Shown: positions 49,129 to 57,547 of the stretch, piece after piece
Layout: each line of letters opens with the position of its first letter
Position numbering within the stretch: position 1 is the stretch's first letter
DNA from: Pilimelia anulata
GTDB lineage: Bacteria; Actinomycetota; Actinomycetes; Mycobacteriales; Micromonosporaceae
Length of the DNA stretch: 64,000 nt
Direction: 5' to 3'
Assembly: GCF_014647895.1 (NCBI RefSeq)
Contig: NZ_BMQB01000005.1
Span: forward strand, 1 to 64,000
Translations under genes and position numbers: made by a program
The notes under the pieces: generated by a model
Seen by the model: only the letters and a program-made list of their open reading frames with translations
Databases searched by the model: none
What the model was told of the DNA's origin: nothing

Positions 49129-50643
49129 ATGCCCTCGCACCTCGAAGTGGAATCCACATTCGATCTCGGCGCCGACACGGCCCTGCCCGAGCTGGGCGCC
49201 GCCGTGCCCGACGCCCGGCTGGGCGAGCCGGCGACCCACACCCTCAAGGCCGTGTACTACGACACCGCCGACCTGCGGCTGGCCGCCCGCCGGGTCACCC
49301 TGCGCCGGCGCACCGGCGGCACCGACGCCGGCTGGCACGCCAAGCGCCCCGCCGAGCGCGGCCGCCGGGAGATCCAGGTCCCGCTGGGCCGGTCCACCGG
49401 CGTCGTCCCCGCCGCGCTGCGCGCCGAGCTGGCCGCGATCACCCGCGGTCGGGCGCTCCAGCCGATCGCCCGGGTCCGGACCGAGCGGACCGAGTACCCC
49501 GTCCTCGCCCCCGACGGCACCGTCCTCGCGCTCGTCGCCGACGACCGGGTGACCAGCGAGGTGCTCGGCGAGGACCTGCTCAGCCAGCAGTGGCGCGAGG
49601 TCGAGGTCGAGCTGGTCGAGGGCGACGACGAGGTGCTCGTCGCGCTCGCCGGGGCGCTGGAGGCCGGCGGCGCCACCCCCGCCGTCGTGGGCTCCAAGCT
49701 GGCCCGGACGCTGGGCGAGCGGCTGCCCGCCGTCCCGGCGCCCGGCCGCGGCGCGGGGGCGCTGATCACCGCGTACCTGCGGGCCCAGCGGGACGCGATC
49801 GTCGCCAACGAGCCGGGTGTCCGGTCCGGCGACCCCGACGCCGTGCACGACATGCGGGTGGCGATCCGGCGGCTGCGCAGCACCCTGCGCACCTTCCGAC
49901 CGGTGCTCGACGACGCGGCCAGCGAGCCGCTGCGGGCCGAGCTGAAGTGGCTGGCCAACCTGCTCGGCCCGGTCCGGGACAGCGACGTGATGACCACCCG
50001 GCTCACCGAGGCCGTCGGCGAGCTGCCGGCCGAGCTGATCCTCGGCCCGGTCGACGAGCAGCTCGCCGGGTACCTGGCCGCCGACGCCGGCCCGGCCCGC
50101 AAGCAGCTCGACCGCGAGCTGGCCGGCGGCCGGTTCTTCGCCCTGCTGGACGCCGTCGACGAGCAGGTCGACACGCCGGTGCGGGCCGGCGCGAGGAAGC
50201 TGCGCCGGCTGGCCGCCGCCGCGCTGGACCGGGCCGACCGGGAGCTGGCCGAGGGCGACCCCGACCGGGTGCCGCCGGCCACCCGCCGGCTGCCCACGCC
50301 GGAGCCCGAGCGGGAGGCGAGGCTGCACCACGCCCGTCGGCTGTACAAGCGGGCCCGGTACGCCGCCGAGGCGCTCGCCCCGCTGGACCCGAAGCCGGCC
50401 CGCAAGCTGGTCCGCCGGCTGACCGCGCTCCAGGACGTCCTCGGCACCCACCAGGACAGCGTCGTCACCGGGGAGCTGCTGCTCCGGCTCGCCGCCCGGG
50501 CCGAGCGGGACGGGGCGAGCGGCTTCACGTACGGGGTGCTCGCCGTCGAGCAGCGGCTGGCCGGCGCTGCCGTCCTGCACGGGCTGCCGGCGGCGGCCAG
50601 GCGCGCGGCGGCCGGCAAGGTCCGCGACTGGCTCGCCGACTGA
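49129..50643 (+). CDS. CYTH and CHAD domain protein
   Basis: A 504-residue protein. The N-terminal CYTH domain (about 1-200) has the H-x-E-x-E motif HLEVEST with the paired charged strands ARRVTLRRRTGGTD and WREVEVELVEG, which bind triphosphate and metal. The C-terminal CHAD domain (about 215-500) shows VHDMRVAIRRLRSTLRTF and LHHARRLYKRARYAAEAL, with conserved His/Arg/Lys for polyphosphate binding. Such fusions are linked to polyphosphate granules. Start ATG 49129 lacks a strong ribosome-binding site. It is divergent from the manganese exporter. Confidence 0.93.
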   Translation: MPSHLEVESTFDLGADTALPELGAAVPDARLGEPATHTLKAVYYDTADLRLAARRVTLRRRTGGTDAGWHAKRPAERGRREIQVPLGRSTGVVPAALRAELAAITRGRALQPIARVRTERTEYPVLAPDGTVLALVADDRVTSEVLGEDLLSQQWREVEVELVEGDDEVLVALAGALEAGGATPAVVGSKLARTLGERLPAVPAPGRGAGALITAYLRAQRDAIVANEPGVRSGDPDAVHDMRVAIRRLRSTLRTFRPVLDDAASEPLRAELKWLANLLGPVRDSDVMTTRLTEAVGELPAELILGPVDEQLAGYLAADAGPARKQLDRELAGGRFFALLDAVDEQVDTPVRAGARKLRRLAAAALDRADRELAEGDPDRVPPATRRLPTPEPEREARLHHARRLYKRARYAAEALAPLDPKPARKLVRRLTALQDVLGTHQDSVVTGELLLRLAARAERDGASGFTYGVLAVEQRLAGAAVLHGLPAAARRAAAGKVRDWLAD

Positions 50644-50815
50644 CCACCCCGGGCCACCGGCCACCCGGGGCCGGCGTCCGGATCGGCGTCGGCCGACCGG
50701 GCCGATCCGGGCGGCCGCAACCGGATCGCAACCGGGGGCGCCGTCAGGTCGCCCGGACGCCGGTCGATCCACCCGTCTGCCAGGAGCGATTTCGGGAGCC
50801 GGGGAGGGGGCAGCC

Positions 50816-51451
50816 ATGGGTACGCACCAGCACGCCGGCCGCCTGCACCGGCTCGTCCGGGCGCTGCGCTCGCCGCGCAGCCGCGGCCTGGCCTCCTTCT
50901 TCGGGCTGGCGGTCGCCGCGAGCGTGGTCTACCAGTCCACCGCCGGTACGTTCAGCGCCACGACCTCGAACCCCGGCATCGCCTTCGCCATGGGCTCGCT
51001 CAGCCTGAGCGACAACGACTCCGGCGTCGCCCTGTTCACCGTCTCCGGCATGGCGCCGGGGCAGACGGCGAGCAACTGCATCGTCATCTCGTACACCGGC
51101 GCGATCGCCTCGACGGTCAAGCTGTACACCGCGAACTACAACGCTACCGACGGCGCTGCCGACGGCGCCACGGCGCCGAACTGGCTGCGGATGCACATCC
51201 AGGTCGGTACGGGCACCTGCGGCGCCCCGGTGGGCCTGACCAGCGTCACGGCGGGCGCGCCGGGCGACACGATGACCACGGTCTCCGGCAAGACCAACTT
51301 CGGCAACGGGTACGGCACCGGCTGGACGAACGCCACCGGCGGCGACACCCGGGTCTTCCGGTTCACCTACACGCTCGACTCGGCGGCGCCGAACACCGCG
51401 CAGAGCGACGGCATCACGACCGACTTCGTTTGGGAAGCCCAGAGCAACTGA
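50816..51451 (+). CDS. secreted TasA/camelysin-like protein A
   Basis: A 211-residue exported protein. A basic N-terminus and one hydrophobic helix (LASFFGLAVAASVVY) end in STAGTFSATTSNPG, the pattern seen at SipW cleavage sites. The mature part is beta-rich with SLSLSDNDSGVALF, VKLYTANYNATDG, GTCGAPVGLTSV and a terminal TTDFVWEAQSN. The fold resembles TasA/camelysin surface proteins (inference). It is about two-thirds identical to protein B at 53793 by eye, and the last 60 residues are nearly the same. GGGGAGGGGG precedes the ATG. Fibre formation is unproven. Confidence 0.8.
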   Translation: MGTHQHAGRLHRLVRALRSPRSRGLASFFGLAVAASVVYQSTAGTFSATTSNPGIAFAMGSLSLSDNDSGVALFTVSGMAPGQTASNCIVISYTGAIASTVKLYTANYNATDGAADGATAPNWLRMHIQVGTGTCGAPVGLTSVTAGAPGDTMTTVSGKTNFGNGYGTGWTNATGGDTRVFRFTYTLDSAAPNTAQSDGITTDFVWEAQSN

Positions 51452-51475
51452 CCCGGGCGGCGGCGTCGTCGCCGG

Positions 51476-51949
51476 TCAGCTCGCGGCCGGGCGGTCCGGG
51501 CGGCAGCGCTCGCCCTCGCCGCACGAGTTGACCAGGTTGTCGGCGATCCGGCGCAGCCCGGCGAGCAGCGCGCCGACCTCGTCCTCGGTCAGCCCCGCGG
51601 CGGTCAGCTCGGCGAGCTTCCCCCACGCGCACCGGATCCGCGCCAGCACCTCCGCGCCGGCCGGCGTCAGCGCGACCAGCGTCGCCCGCCCGTCGGTCGG
51701 CGACGGGCACCGCTCGACCAGGCCGGCGGCGGCGAGCTTGCGGACCGTACCGGAGATCGTCGGCGGCTCGCACCCGCTGGCCGCGGCCAGCTTGCCCTGG
51801 GTGCACGGGCCGTCGGCCAGGGCGAGGATCACGACCTCCTGGCCGGCGTGCAGGCCGAGCGGCGCCAGCAGGTACCCGGCCAGCGCGCGGTGCCGGAGCG
51901 CGATGGTCCGGATCACCTCGTTGAGCGCGTCGGCGCGGGTGGCATCCAC
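51476..51949 (-). CDS. MarR-family regulator
   Basis: A 157-residue winged-helix regulator from GTG 51949, with AAGGAG well placed upstream. LADGPCTQGKLAAASGCEPPTISGTVRKLAAAGLVERCPSPTDGRATLVALTPAG is the DNA-binding half of the MarR fold (read in pieces: PPTISGTVRKLAAAGL and DGRATLVALT). Four cysteines, including NLVNSCGEGERC near the end, raise the option of redox sensing. It is divergent from an FMN reductase gene, with a perfect palindrome between, so it probably controls both genes. Confidence 0.9.
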   Translation of the reverse strand: MDATRADALNEVIRTIALRHRALAGYLLAPLGLHAGQEVVILALADGPCTQGKLAAASGCEPPTISGTVRKLAAAGLVERCPSPTDGRATLVALTPAGAEVLARIRCAWGKLAELTAAGLTEDEVGALLAGLRRIADNLVNSCGEGERCRPDRPAAS

Positions 51950-51970
51950 GACAGCTCCTTGCGCGGTCGA

Positions 51971-51988
51971 AGGTTATGTGCATAACCT
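51971..51988. promoter_or_regulatory. 18-bp palindromic operator (probable MarR site)
   Basis: AGGTTATG, TG, CATAACCT is a perfect 8-2-8 inverted repeat 21 bases upstream of the MarR start codon and about 135 bases before the FMN reductase. Its length and AT-rich half-sites fit MarR operators. A weaker related half-site (CTTTATGCGGATAAG) follows. Confidence 0.8.
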
Positions 51989-52123
51989 TTATGCGGATAA
52001 GCAATTTCCGGTCGCACCATCATCGCGCGATCACGCCCCATCCACCAGCGCCGCTCACCGGCGCCGGCCGGGATCCCACCCGCGGCCGACGACAACCGGT
52101 GCGGAATCAGACAGGAGTACCCG

Positions 52124-52654
52124 ATGCGCATCCTGGCCATCTCCGGCTCCACCCGGCGGGAGTCGCTGAACACCCGCCTCGCCCACCTCGTCGGCACCGT
52201 CCGCGACGCCGACGAGGTGACGGTCGTCGCCGACCTGCACCGGCTGCCGTACTACGACGGCGACGTCGAGGCCGCCGGCACCCCGGCGCCGGTGGCCGAG
52301 CTGCGCGCCGCGGTCGCCGCCGCGGACGCGGTGGTGTTCGTGAGCCCCGAGTACAACGGTGCCACGCCGGGCGTGCTCGCCAACGCCGTCGACTGGCTCT
52401 CCCGCCCGTACGGCGAGTCCACGCTGCGCGGCAAGCCCACCCTGGTGCTCTCGGCCTCGGTCACCCCGTACGGCGGCAGCCGCGCCGCGACCCGGCTCCG
52501 CGAGGTCCTGACGGAGATCGGCGCGGTGGTCAGCCCGGAGCACCTGGCGGTGGCCGCCGCCCACGAACGCCTGACCACGGACACCGCCCTGACCACGGAC
52601 CTGTCCACCACCCTCCGCGCAGCCCTGGCCACCCCCGACCTCACCCCCGCCTGA
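52124..52654 (+). CDS. NADPH-dependent FMN reductase-like flavoprotein
   Basis: A 176-residue flavodoxin-fold reductase. ILAISGSTRRESLNTRLA binds the FMN phosphate and FVSPEYNGATPGVLANAVDWLSRP is the family signature, with TPYGGSRAATRLREVL near the end. Members reduce FMN, quinones, azo compounds or chromate. Divergent placement from a Cys-containing MarR regulator suggests induction by a redox-active or electrophilic compound (inference). Confidence 0.92.
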   Translation: MRILAISGSTRRESLNTRLAHLVGTVRDADEVTVVADLHRLPYYDGDVEAAGTPAPVAELRAAVAAADAVVFVSPEYNGATPGVLANAVDWLSRPYGESTLRGKPTLVLSASVTPYGGSRAATRLREVLTEIGAVVSPEHLAVAAAHERLTTDTALTTDLSTTLRAALATPDLTPA

Positions 52655-52759
52655 CCCCGGCCACCGGGCCGGCGGCGTTTTTCCGGCGGGATTGAACGGC
52701 GGCGGGGGTTCGGGACGTACCAGTCGGTGCACCTGCCGTCCGTCCATCGGGAGGCCCAC

Positions 52760-53623
52760 ATGCGCCCCTGGCGTACCGCCGCCGCCATCGCCGTCGCCGG
52801 CCTGGTCGCCGTGCTGGTGCCCGCTGCCGCGGGCGCGCACGGGTCCGTCCAGCGCCCGGCCAGCCGGGGGTACGCCTGCGGGCCCGAGGGGGCCGCCCGG
52901 TCCACCGACGCCTGCGTGGCGGCGCGCGCCGAGGGGGACGTCACCGACTGGGACAACCTCCGCGTGCCGAACGTCGCCGGGCGCGACGCCGAGGTGATCC
53001 CGGACGGGCAGCTCTGCAGCGCGGGCATCCGCCGGTACGCCGGCCTGGACCTGGTCCGCGACGACTGGCCCGCGACGACCCTGCGGTCGGGCGCCGAGCT
53101 GACCTTCCGTTACCGGACGACGATCCCGCACCGGGGCACGTTCCGGTTCTACGTCACGAACCGCGCGTACACGCCGGACCGGCCCCTGCGCTGGGCGGAC
53201 CTGGAGCGCGAGCCGTTCCTCTCGGTGACCGACCCCGAGGTGGTCGACGGCGTGTACGAGATCAGCGGCCGCCTCCCGGCCGACCGCTCCGGCCGCCAGC
53301 TCATCTATACGATCTGGCAGAACTCGGACACGCCCGACACGTACTACTCCTGCTCCGACGTGCTCTTCAGCGCGACCGGCGCCGACGGTACCGACACTGG
53401 CGCGGCCGACGACCCGGCCGCGTCCGGCGCGCCGGACGGGGCCGCGGCCACGGCGCCGGCGAACCGGGTGCCGCTGCCGGCCGGCGGGCTCGGCCGGGCG
53501 GTCCGGACCGGCTCGGTGGACCTGGTCACGTACCGGCTCCTGATCATCTCGGTCACGCTGCTCGGGGTGGCGGCGATCGCCGGCTTCACCCTGGTCCGCC
53601 TGCGCCGCCGCCGCTCCGGCTGA
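52760..53623 (+). CDS. membrane-anchored AA10 lytic polysaccharide monooxygenase
   Basis: A copper enzyme that oxidises crystalline chitin or cellulose. The signal peptide ends AAAGA, leaving His27 as the N-terminal residue (HGSVQRPASRGYACG), the first half of the copper histidine brace. His124 in TTIPHRGTF is the likely second. Cysteine pairs and IYTIWQNSDTPDTYYSCSDV are AA10 signatures. After about residue 205 comes an Ala/Asp/Gly-rich linker and a C-terminal helix (LLIISVTLLGVAAIAGFTLV) with a basic tail, so it is tethered to the membrane rather than freely secreted. GGGAGG precedes ATG 52760. Confidence 0.92.
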   Translation: MRPWRTAAAIAVAGLVAVLVPAAAGAHGSVQRPASRGYACGPEGAARSTDACVAARAEGDVTDWDNLRVPNVAGRDAEVIPDGQLCSAGIRRYAGLDLVRDDWPATTLRSGAELTFRYRTTIPHRGTFRFYVTNRAYTPDRPLRWADLEREPFLSVTDPEVVDGVYEISGRLPADRSGRQLIYTIWQNSDTPDTYYSCSDVLFSATGADGTDTGAADDPAASGAPDGAAATAPANRVPLPAGGLGRAVRTGSVDLVTYRLLIISVTLLGVAAIAGFTLVRLRRRRSG

Positions 53624-53792
53624 CCCCGCCGCTCCCGGCCGCCGGCGACCCCGGCGGGGGTGCTTCGGTGCGCCTTGCGCTACTCGTCCCGTCTGGTCGC
53701 GGTTCGCTACCCAACGGCAACCTCCCCGCGTCAGGAGCGGCCCGCGCCGGCCGATCTGCGTGGAGTCGTACCACCGGGAGGAGTGTGGGCGC

Positions 53793-54467
53793 ATGCGGGC
53801 GCGGGGTCACCACGGGGTGCACCGGGCCGGCGCGGTGGCCGTTGGCCCGCGCCGGGTCCGGGGAGTGCACCGTGCCCCGGGCGCGCACCCCCGCCGCCGC
53901 GACGCCGCCGTCCTCGCCGCGCTGGTGGTCACCGCGGGCGTCACCTGGCAGCAGACCGCCGGCGCGTTCAGCCGGACGACCTCGAACACCGGCAACTCGA
54001 TGGCCCTGGCCACCGTCTCGATCAGCGACAACGACGCCGGCGCCGCGCTGTTCACCGTCTCCGGGATCCTGCCCGGCCAGACCGGCACCGCCTGCCTGGT
54101 GGTCACGTACAGCGGCAGCGCCACGTCGACGGTCAAGCTGTACACCGCCAACTACAACGCCACCGACGGCGCCGCCGACGGGGTCACCGCGCCGTCGTAC
54201 CTGCGGATGCTCGTCCAGGTCGGCACCGGCACCTGCGCCTCCCCGGTCGGCCTGACCAACGTCACCGCCGCCTCGCCCGGCGACACGATGACCACGGTGT
54301 CCGGCAAGACGAACTTCGCCAACGGCTACGGCACCGGCTGGACCAGCGCCACCGCCGGCAACACCCGGGTCTTCCGGTTCACGTACACCCTGGACGCGGC
54401 CACCCCGACGACCGCCCAGAGCGACGGCATCACGACCGACTTCGTCTGGGAAGCCCAGAACAACTAG
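53793..54467 (+). CDS. secreted TasA/camelysin-like protein B
   Basis: A 224-residue exported protein and paralogue of protein A. It has a long basic N-terminus, a hydrophobic helix (DAAVLAALVVTAGVTW) and the cleavage-like segment QQTAGAFSRTTSNTG, then SISDNDAGAALF, VKLYTANYNATDGAADG and TTDFVWEAQNN. Between A and B the mature sequences differ mainly in conservative changes, pointing to a gene duplication that now brackets the MarR, FMN reductase and LPMO genes. GGGAGGAG precedes ATG 53793. Confidence 0.8.
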   Translation: MRARGHHGVHRAGAVAVGPRRVRGVHRAPGAHPRRRDAAVLAALVVTAGVTWQQTAGAFSRTTSNTGNSMALATVSISDNDAGAALFTVSGILPGQTGTACLVVTYSGSATSTVKLYTANYNATDGAADGVTAPSYLRMLVQVGTGTCASPVGLTNVTAASPGDTMTTVSGKTNFANGYGTGWTSATAGNTRVFRFTYTLDAATPTTAQSDGITTDFVWEAQNN

Positions 54468-54789
54468 CCCCACGCCCGGTCGCCGCCGCACCCGCCCGCC
54501 GCACGACCGACCGCAGGACGGGCACCGCGACGATCGCGTCGTCGGCGTGCCGAGCACCGGGACGAAGCCCGGGATCAGGTCGACCGGCAGCGCGAGGTAC
54601 GCCGGCAGCAGCCACACCCGCGCCCGGACGCCGGCCGGTAGGCAGGTCCCGGTCGGCGGCGAGCCGGCGGAGCAGCCGGAGCAGGTCCGGCAGCAGCCGC
54701 AGGGCCTCGGCCAGCGACCGGCCGCGCGGCCGGTCGCGGCGGGGCGTCCGGGCTGCGCGGGTGTGGTTGCCGGCGGCGGCCGCCTCCAC
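54430..54789 (-). pseudogene. frameshifted DUF1232 (YkvA-like) gene
   Basis: Three pieces of a DUF1232 membrane protein are recognisable in two frames. Frame one carries LAEALRLLPDLLRLLRRLA; frame two carries GVRARVWLLPAYLALPVDLIPGF; frame one resumes with ADDAIVAVPVLRSVVRRAG. The first shift lies near 54620-54630 (about one extra base, possibly a four-base CCGG-type duplication). The second is near 54550, where GGCTACGCC is expected but GGCACGCC is found. The likely start is GTG 54789 and the stop 54430. Its 3' end overlaps protein B. Either a true pseudogene or assembly errors. Confidence 0.7.
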
Positions 54790-54829
54790 ATGGGAGCATG
54801 GGCTTCCGGTCCGGGTTCGGGGAGGCGCG

Positions 54830-55489
54830 GTGACGGTGACGGCGCGGGAACTGTTGGCGGAGATCCAGCGCGACGCGGCCGCCGTGCCGTGGGCGAACCG
54901 CTTCGTCGCGGCCGTCGCGGACGGGCGGGCGCCGCTGCCCGCCGTCGCCGCGCTCGCCGCCGAGGAGTGGCACATCATCCCGAGCGACCGGCGCAGCTTC
55001 CTGGTGCTCGCCGCGCGGTCCGCCGAGCCGGCCGCCATCGGCCTGTTCACCGCGCTGGCGCAGGGCGAGGACGCGGTGCTGCCGCTGGTCCCGCCCCTGG
55101 CCGCGGCGGCGGGCCTGGACGCGGCCGGCCTGGCGGCGTACGAGCCGCGGCCCGGCGCCCAGGCGTACGCCGGCCGGGTGGCCTGGCTGGCGCTGCACGC
55201 CGACCCGGCCGCGGCGGCGCTGGCGATCGTGGCGAACTTCGGGGCGTGGGGCGGGTACTGCGCGGCGCTGGCGGCGGGCCTGCGGGCGCGGTACGGCTTC
55301 GACGACGCGGCCTGCGCCTTCCCCGACTTCTTCGCCACCCCGGCGCCGGAACTGGTGGAGCGGGCGGTCGCGGCGGCGCAGGCCGCGCTGGACGCGGGCC
55401 GGCCGCTCGCCGACGCGCGGCGCCAGGGGCGGCTGCTGCACGCGTACGAGATGCAGTTCTGGGACACGCTCGCCGACCTGCCGACTTGA
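54830..55489 (+). CDS. TenA/PqqC-like helical protein
   Basis: A 219-residue all-helical protein from GTG 54830, with GGAGG five bases upstream. RELLAEIQRDAAAVPWANRFVAAVADGR, ALAAEEWHIIPSDRRSFLVLA and ALAIVANFGAWGGYCAALAAGL follow the haem-oxygenase-like fold of TenA and PqqC proteins. The glutamate and histidine in EEWHIIPSDRR are in a position used for substrate or metal in that superfamily. There are no thiamin genes nearby, so thiaminase activity should not be assumed. The product could equally be an iron-containing redox protein of the same fold. Confidence 0.68.
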   Translation: MTVTARELLAEIQRDAAAVPWANRFVAAVADGRAPLPAVAALAAEEWHIIPSDRRSFLVLAARSAEPAAIGLFTALAQGEDAVLPLVPPLAAAAGLDAAGLAAYEPRPGAQAYAGRVAWLALHADPAAAALAIVANFGAWGGYCAALAAGLRARYGFDDAACAFPDFFATPAPELVERAVAAAQAALDAGRPLADARRQGRLLHAYEMQFWDTLADLPT

Positions 55490-55913
55490 CAGCCCGCGGC
55501 GTCCCACACATTCGTTGTGAAATTCGCCGCGGTCAATGCGAAATTGCCCGGGTGAATGCCCCGCGGCGCGGGCGCGCGGCGAGGACGGTGCCGCCGCGCG
55601 GCCTCACCCGCCGGCGGCACCGTCCTCGTCACCGGGGCGGGGTGGGGTGGGGACGGGCGACCCCGGTGCGCGGTGGGCATCCCTACGATGGGGCATCGGG
55701 GGGTGGCCTTCAATGGGCGCCGGTGCCCCTCGCGGCATCCGTGAAATCCCGCCACCGCTCCCGCCGCCCGTGTGCCGCGCCGGCCCGGCCGCGAATGTGA
55801 ATTCGGGGATCGGCAGCGCAAAATTTGCGCCCGCGGGCGCCCCGGCGGGGTTGGCGCGCGGCCCGGAACGGCGGCGATAATCCGGCTTTCGGTCGCGTGT
55901 TCCCGGGAGCGGA
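55490..55913. other. intergenic region with a strong hairpin
   Basis: No gene is supported. It holds the downstream hairpin of the TenA-like gene and, on the far side, the leader of the HTH regulator. From 55790 the sequence is less GC-rich and may contain a promoter. Confidence 0.45.
55580..55628 (+). terminator. 17-bp perfect stem-loop
   Basis: CGAGGACGGTGCCGCCG (55580-55596) pairs exactly with CGGCGGCACCGTCCTCG (55612-55628) across 15 bases. About 90 bases beyond the TenA-like stop; no T-run follows. Confidence 0.65.
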
Positions 55914-56810
55914 ATGGACGCCAGACTCGCGTTTGTGGTGCGGAACGGCCCGTTCCCCGTCGCGCTGCGCGCCGCCATCGCCCACCGCGGGCTGACCCTC
56001 AAGCACCTCCAGCGCCGGCTGGCCGGCGCCGGCATCCACGTCGGCATCGCCACGCTGAGCTGCTGGCAGTCCGGCCGCCGGCACCCGGTCCGGCCGGCGT
56101 CGCTGGCCGCGGTCGCCGCGATCGAACGCCTGCTCGACCTGCCCGCCGACTCCCTGCTCGCCCTGCTCCGCCAGGCCGACCGCGCCCCCGCCGCGCCGGG
56201 CTCCCGCCGGTACGCCGACATCCTCGCCGACCCGCGCAGCCTCGCCGGCCTGCTGGCCGACCTGGGCCCGTACGGTCACCAGCTCCAGGTCGTGACCAGC
56301 CACACGACCGTGCGCATCGGCCCGGACCGCACCCTGCGCGAACTGGACGTCTTCCAGGCGGTCGCGGCACTCGGCCCGGTCGACCGGGACATCGCGGTCT
56401 ACACCGGCGAGGCCCGCGACGACCCGGCGGCGGTCCGCTTCGCGGGCCTGGAGGAGTGCCGGGTCGGCCGGGTCCGGCGGGACGCGGCGGCGGCCCGCTC
56501 GGTGGCGGAGCTGCTGTTCGACCGGCGGCTGGCGACGGGGGAGACGCACCTGTTCCGGTACCGGGTGACCGACGCCAACCCGAGCGTCTGCACCGAACAC
56601 TTCCGCTGGCTGCCGCACCCGCCGGTGGCGATGTCGCTGCGGGTGGCGTTCGACCCGGCGGCGCGGCCGGCGCGGATCTGGCGCTTCACCCGGTCGCGCG
56701 AGGGGGGTCCGTACCGGACCCGGGAGGAGCTGCCGGGCCCGTACGACAGCGCCCACATCATCTCGGTCCCCGACAAGCCCGGCTGCATCGGCCTCTCCTG
56801 GGAGTGGTGA
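55914..56810 (+). CDS. XRE-like HTH protein, unknown
   Basis: A 298-residue protein. The N-terminal region FPVALRAAIAHRGLTLKHLQ with GIATLSCWQSGRRHPVRP looks like an XRE-type helix-turn-helix. The rest (about 95-298) is mixed alpha/beta with repeated acidic-basic segments and no catalytic motif. Homologues are scattered in actinomycetes and are usually annotated as XRE regulators. CGGGAGCGGA precedes the ATG at 55914. It may be unrelated to the surface-protein genes around it. Confidence 0.66.
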   Translation: MDARLAFVVRNGPFPVALRAAIAHRGLTLKHLQRRLAGAGIHVGIATLSCWQSGRRHPVRPASLAAVAAIERLLDLPADSLLALLRQADRAPAAPGSRRYADILADPRSLAGLLADLGPYGHQLQVVTSHTTVRIGPDRTLRELDVFQAVAALGPVDRDIAVYTGEARDDPAAVRFAGLEECRVGRVRRDAAAARSVAELLFDRRLATGETHLFRYRVTDANPSVCTEHFRWLPHPPVAMSLRVAFDPAARPARIWRFTRSREGGPYRTREELPGPYDSAHIISVPDKPGCIGLSWEW

Positions 56811-56971
56811 CCGGGCGGGCGCGGTTACCCCCCGGTAGTCGTCGAACGGTTGCGAAATGGGGGGTGGGCGGGGGCGAGCGGACCGGCCCGGGATCGTGGG
56901 CCTCAGGGACGGGGGCTGGCCGTCGAAGGGGCGCACGGACGGCGACGGACGCCGCGGGGAGGTGAGTTCGA

Positions 56972-57547
56972 ATGGTGTTGACCAGAGCGAGGGTGGCAAC
57001 CGCAGCCGGTGTCGCGCTGGGGGTCGGGCTCACGTCGCTGATGGTCGTCCGGACCACCCAGGCCGTGTTCTCCGGCTACTCCTCGACGCCGTCGAACACC
57101 TGGGCCACCGGCGGCGCGACGCTGTCCAACGACGCCACCGCCTCGGCGGTGTTCAGCCAGGCCAACGACGGCACGCTCGCCGGCGGTCAGGTACTGAGCC
57201 GGTGCATCGTCGTCACGTACGTCGGCGCAACGACCCCAGCGGCCGTCCGGCTGTACGCCACCGCCTCCGGAGCCCTCAACTCGTACCTGTCCCTGGTCGT
57301 CGACCAGGGCTCCGGCACCCCGGGTAACGGGAGCTGCACGGGATTCTCCGCGAGCAGCGCGGGTATCTACTCGGGTACGGTCGCCGGCTTCGCCACCGCC
57401 GCGAACGCCTGGGGCAGCGGCGTGGGTAGCTGGTCGCCGACCGTGGGCGCAACCATGACCTACCGCTTCACCGTGACCGTGCAGAACCACCCCAGCGCCC
57501 AGAACGCGACCGGTTCGGCCACGTTCACCTGGGAGGCCCAGGCTTGA
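56972..57547 (+). CDS. secreted TasA/camelysin-like protein C
   Basis: A 191-residue exported protein with the same plan as A and B: basic start, helix (VATAAGVALGVGLTSLMVV) and cleavage-like segment RTTQAVFSGYSSTPSNTW, then ATLSNDATASAVF, IVVTYVGATTPAAVRLYA, GNGSCTGFSA and the terminal TFTWEAQA. It is more diverged from A and B than they are from each other. GGGGAGGTG lies upstream of ATG 56972. Its stop overlaps the TTG start of the signal peptidase gene, so substrate and protease are made together. Confidence 0.8.
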   Translation: MVLTRARVATAAGVALGVGLTSLMVVRTTQAVFSGYSSTPSNTWATGGATLSNDATASAVFSQANDGTLAGGQVLSRCIVVTYVGATTPAAVRLYATASGALNSYLSLVVDQGSGTPGNGSCTGFSASSAGIYSGTVAGFATAANAWGSGVGSWSPTVGATMTYRFTVTVQNHPSAQNATGSATFTWEAQA

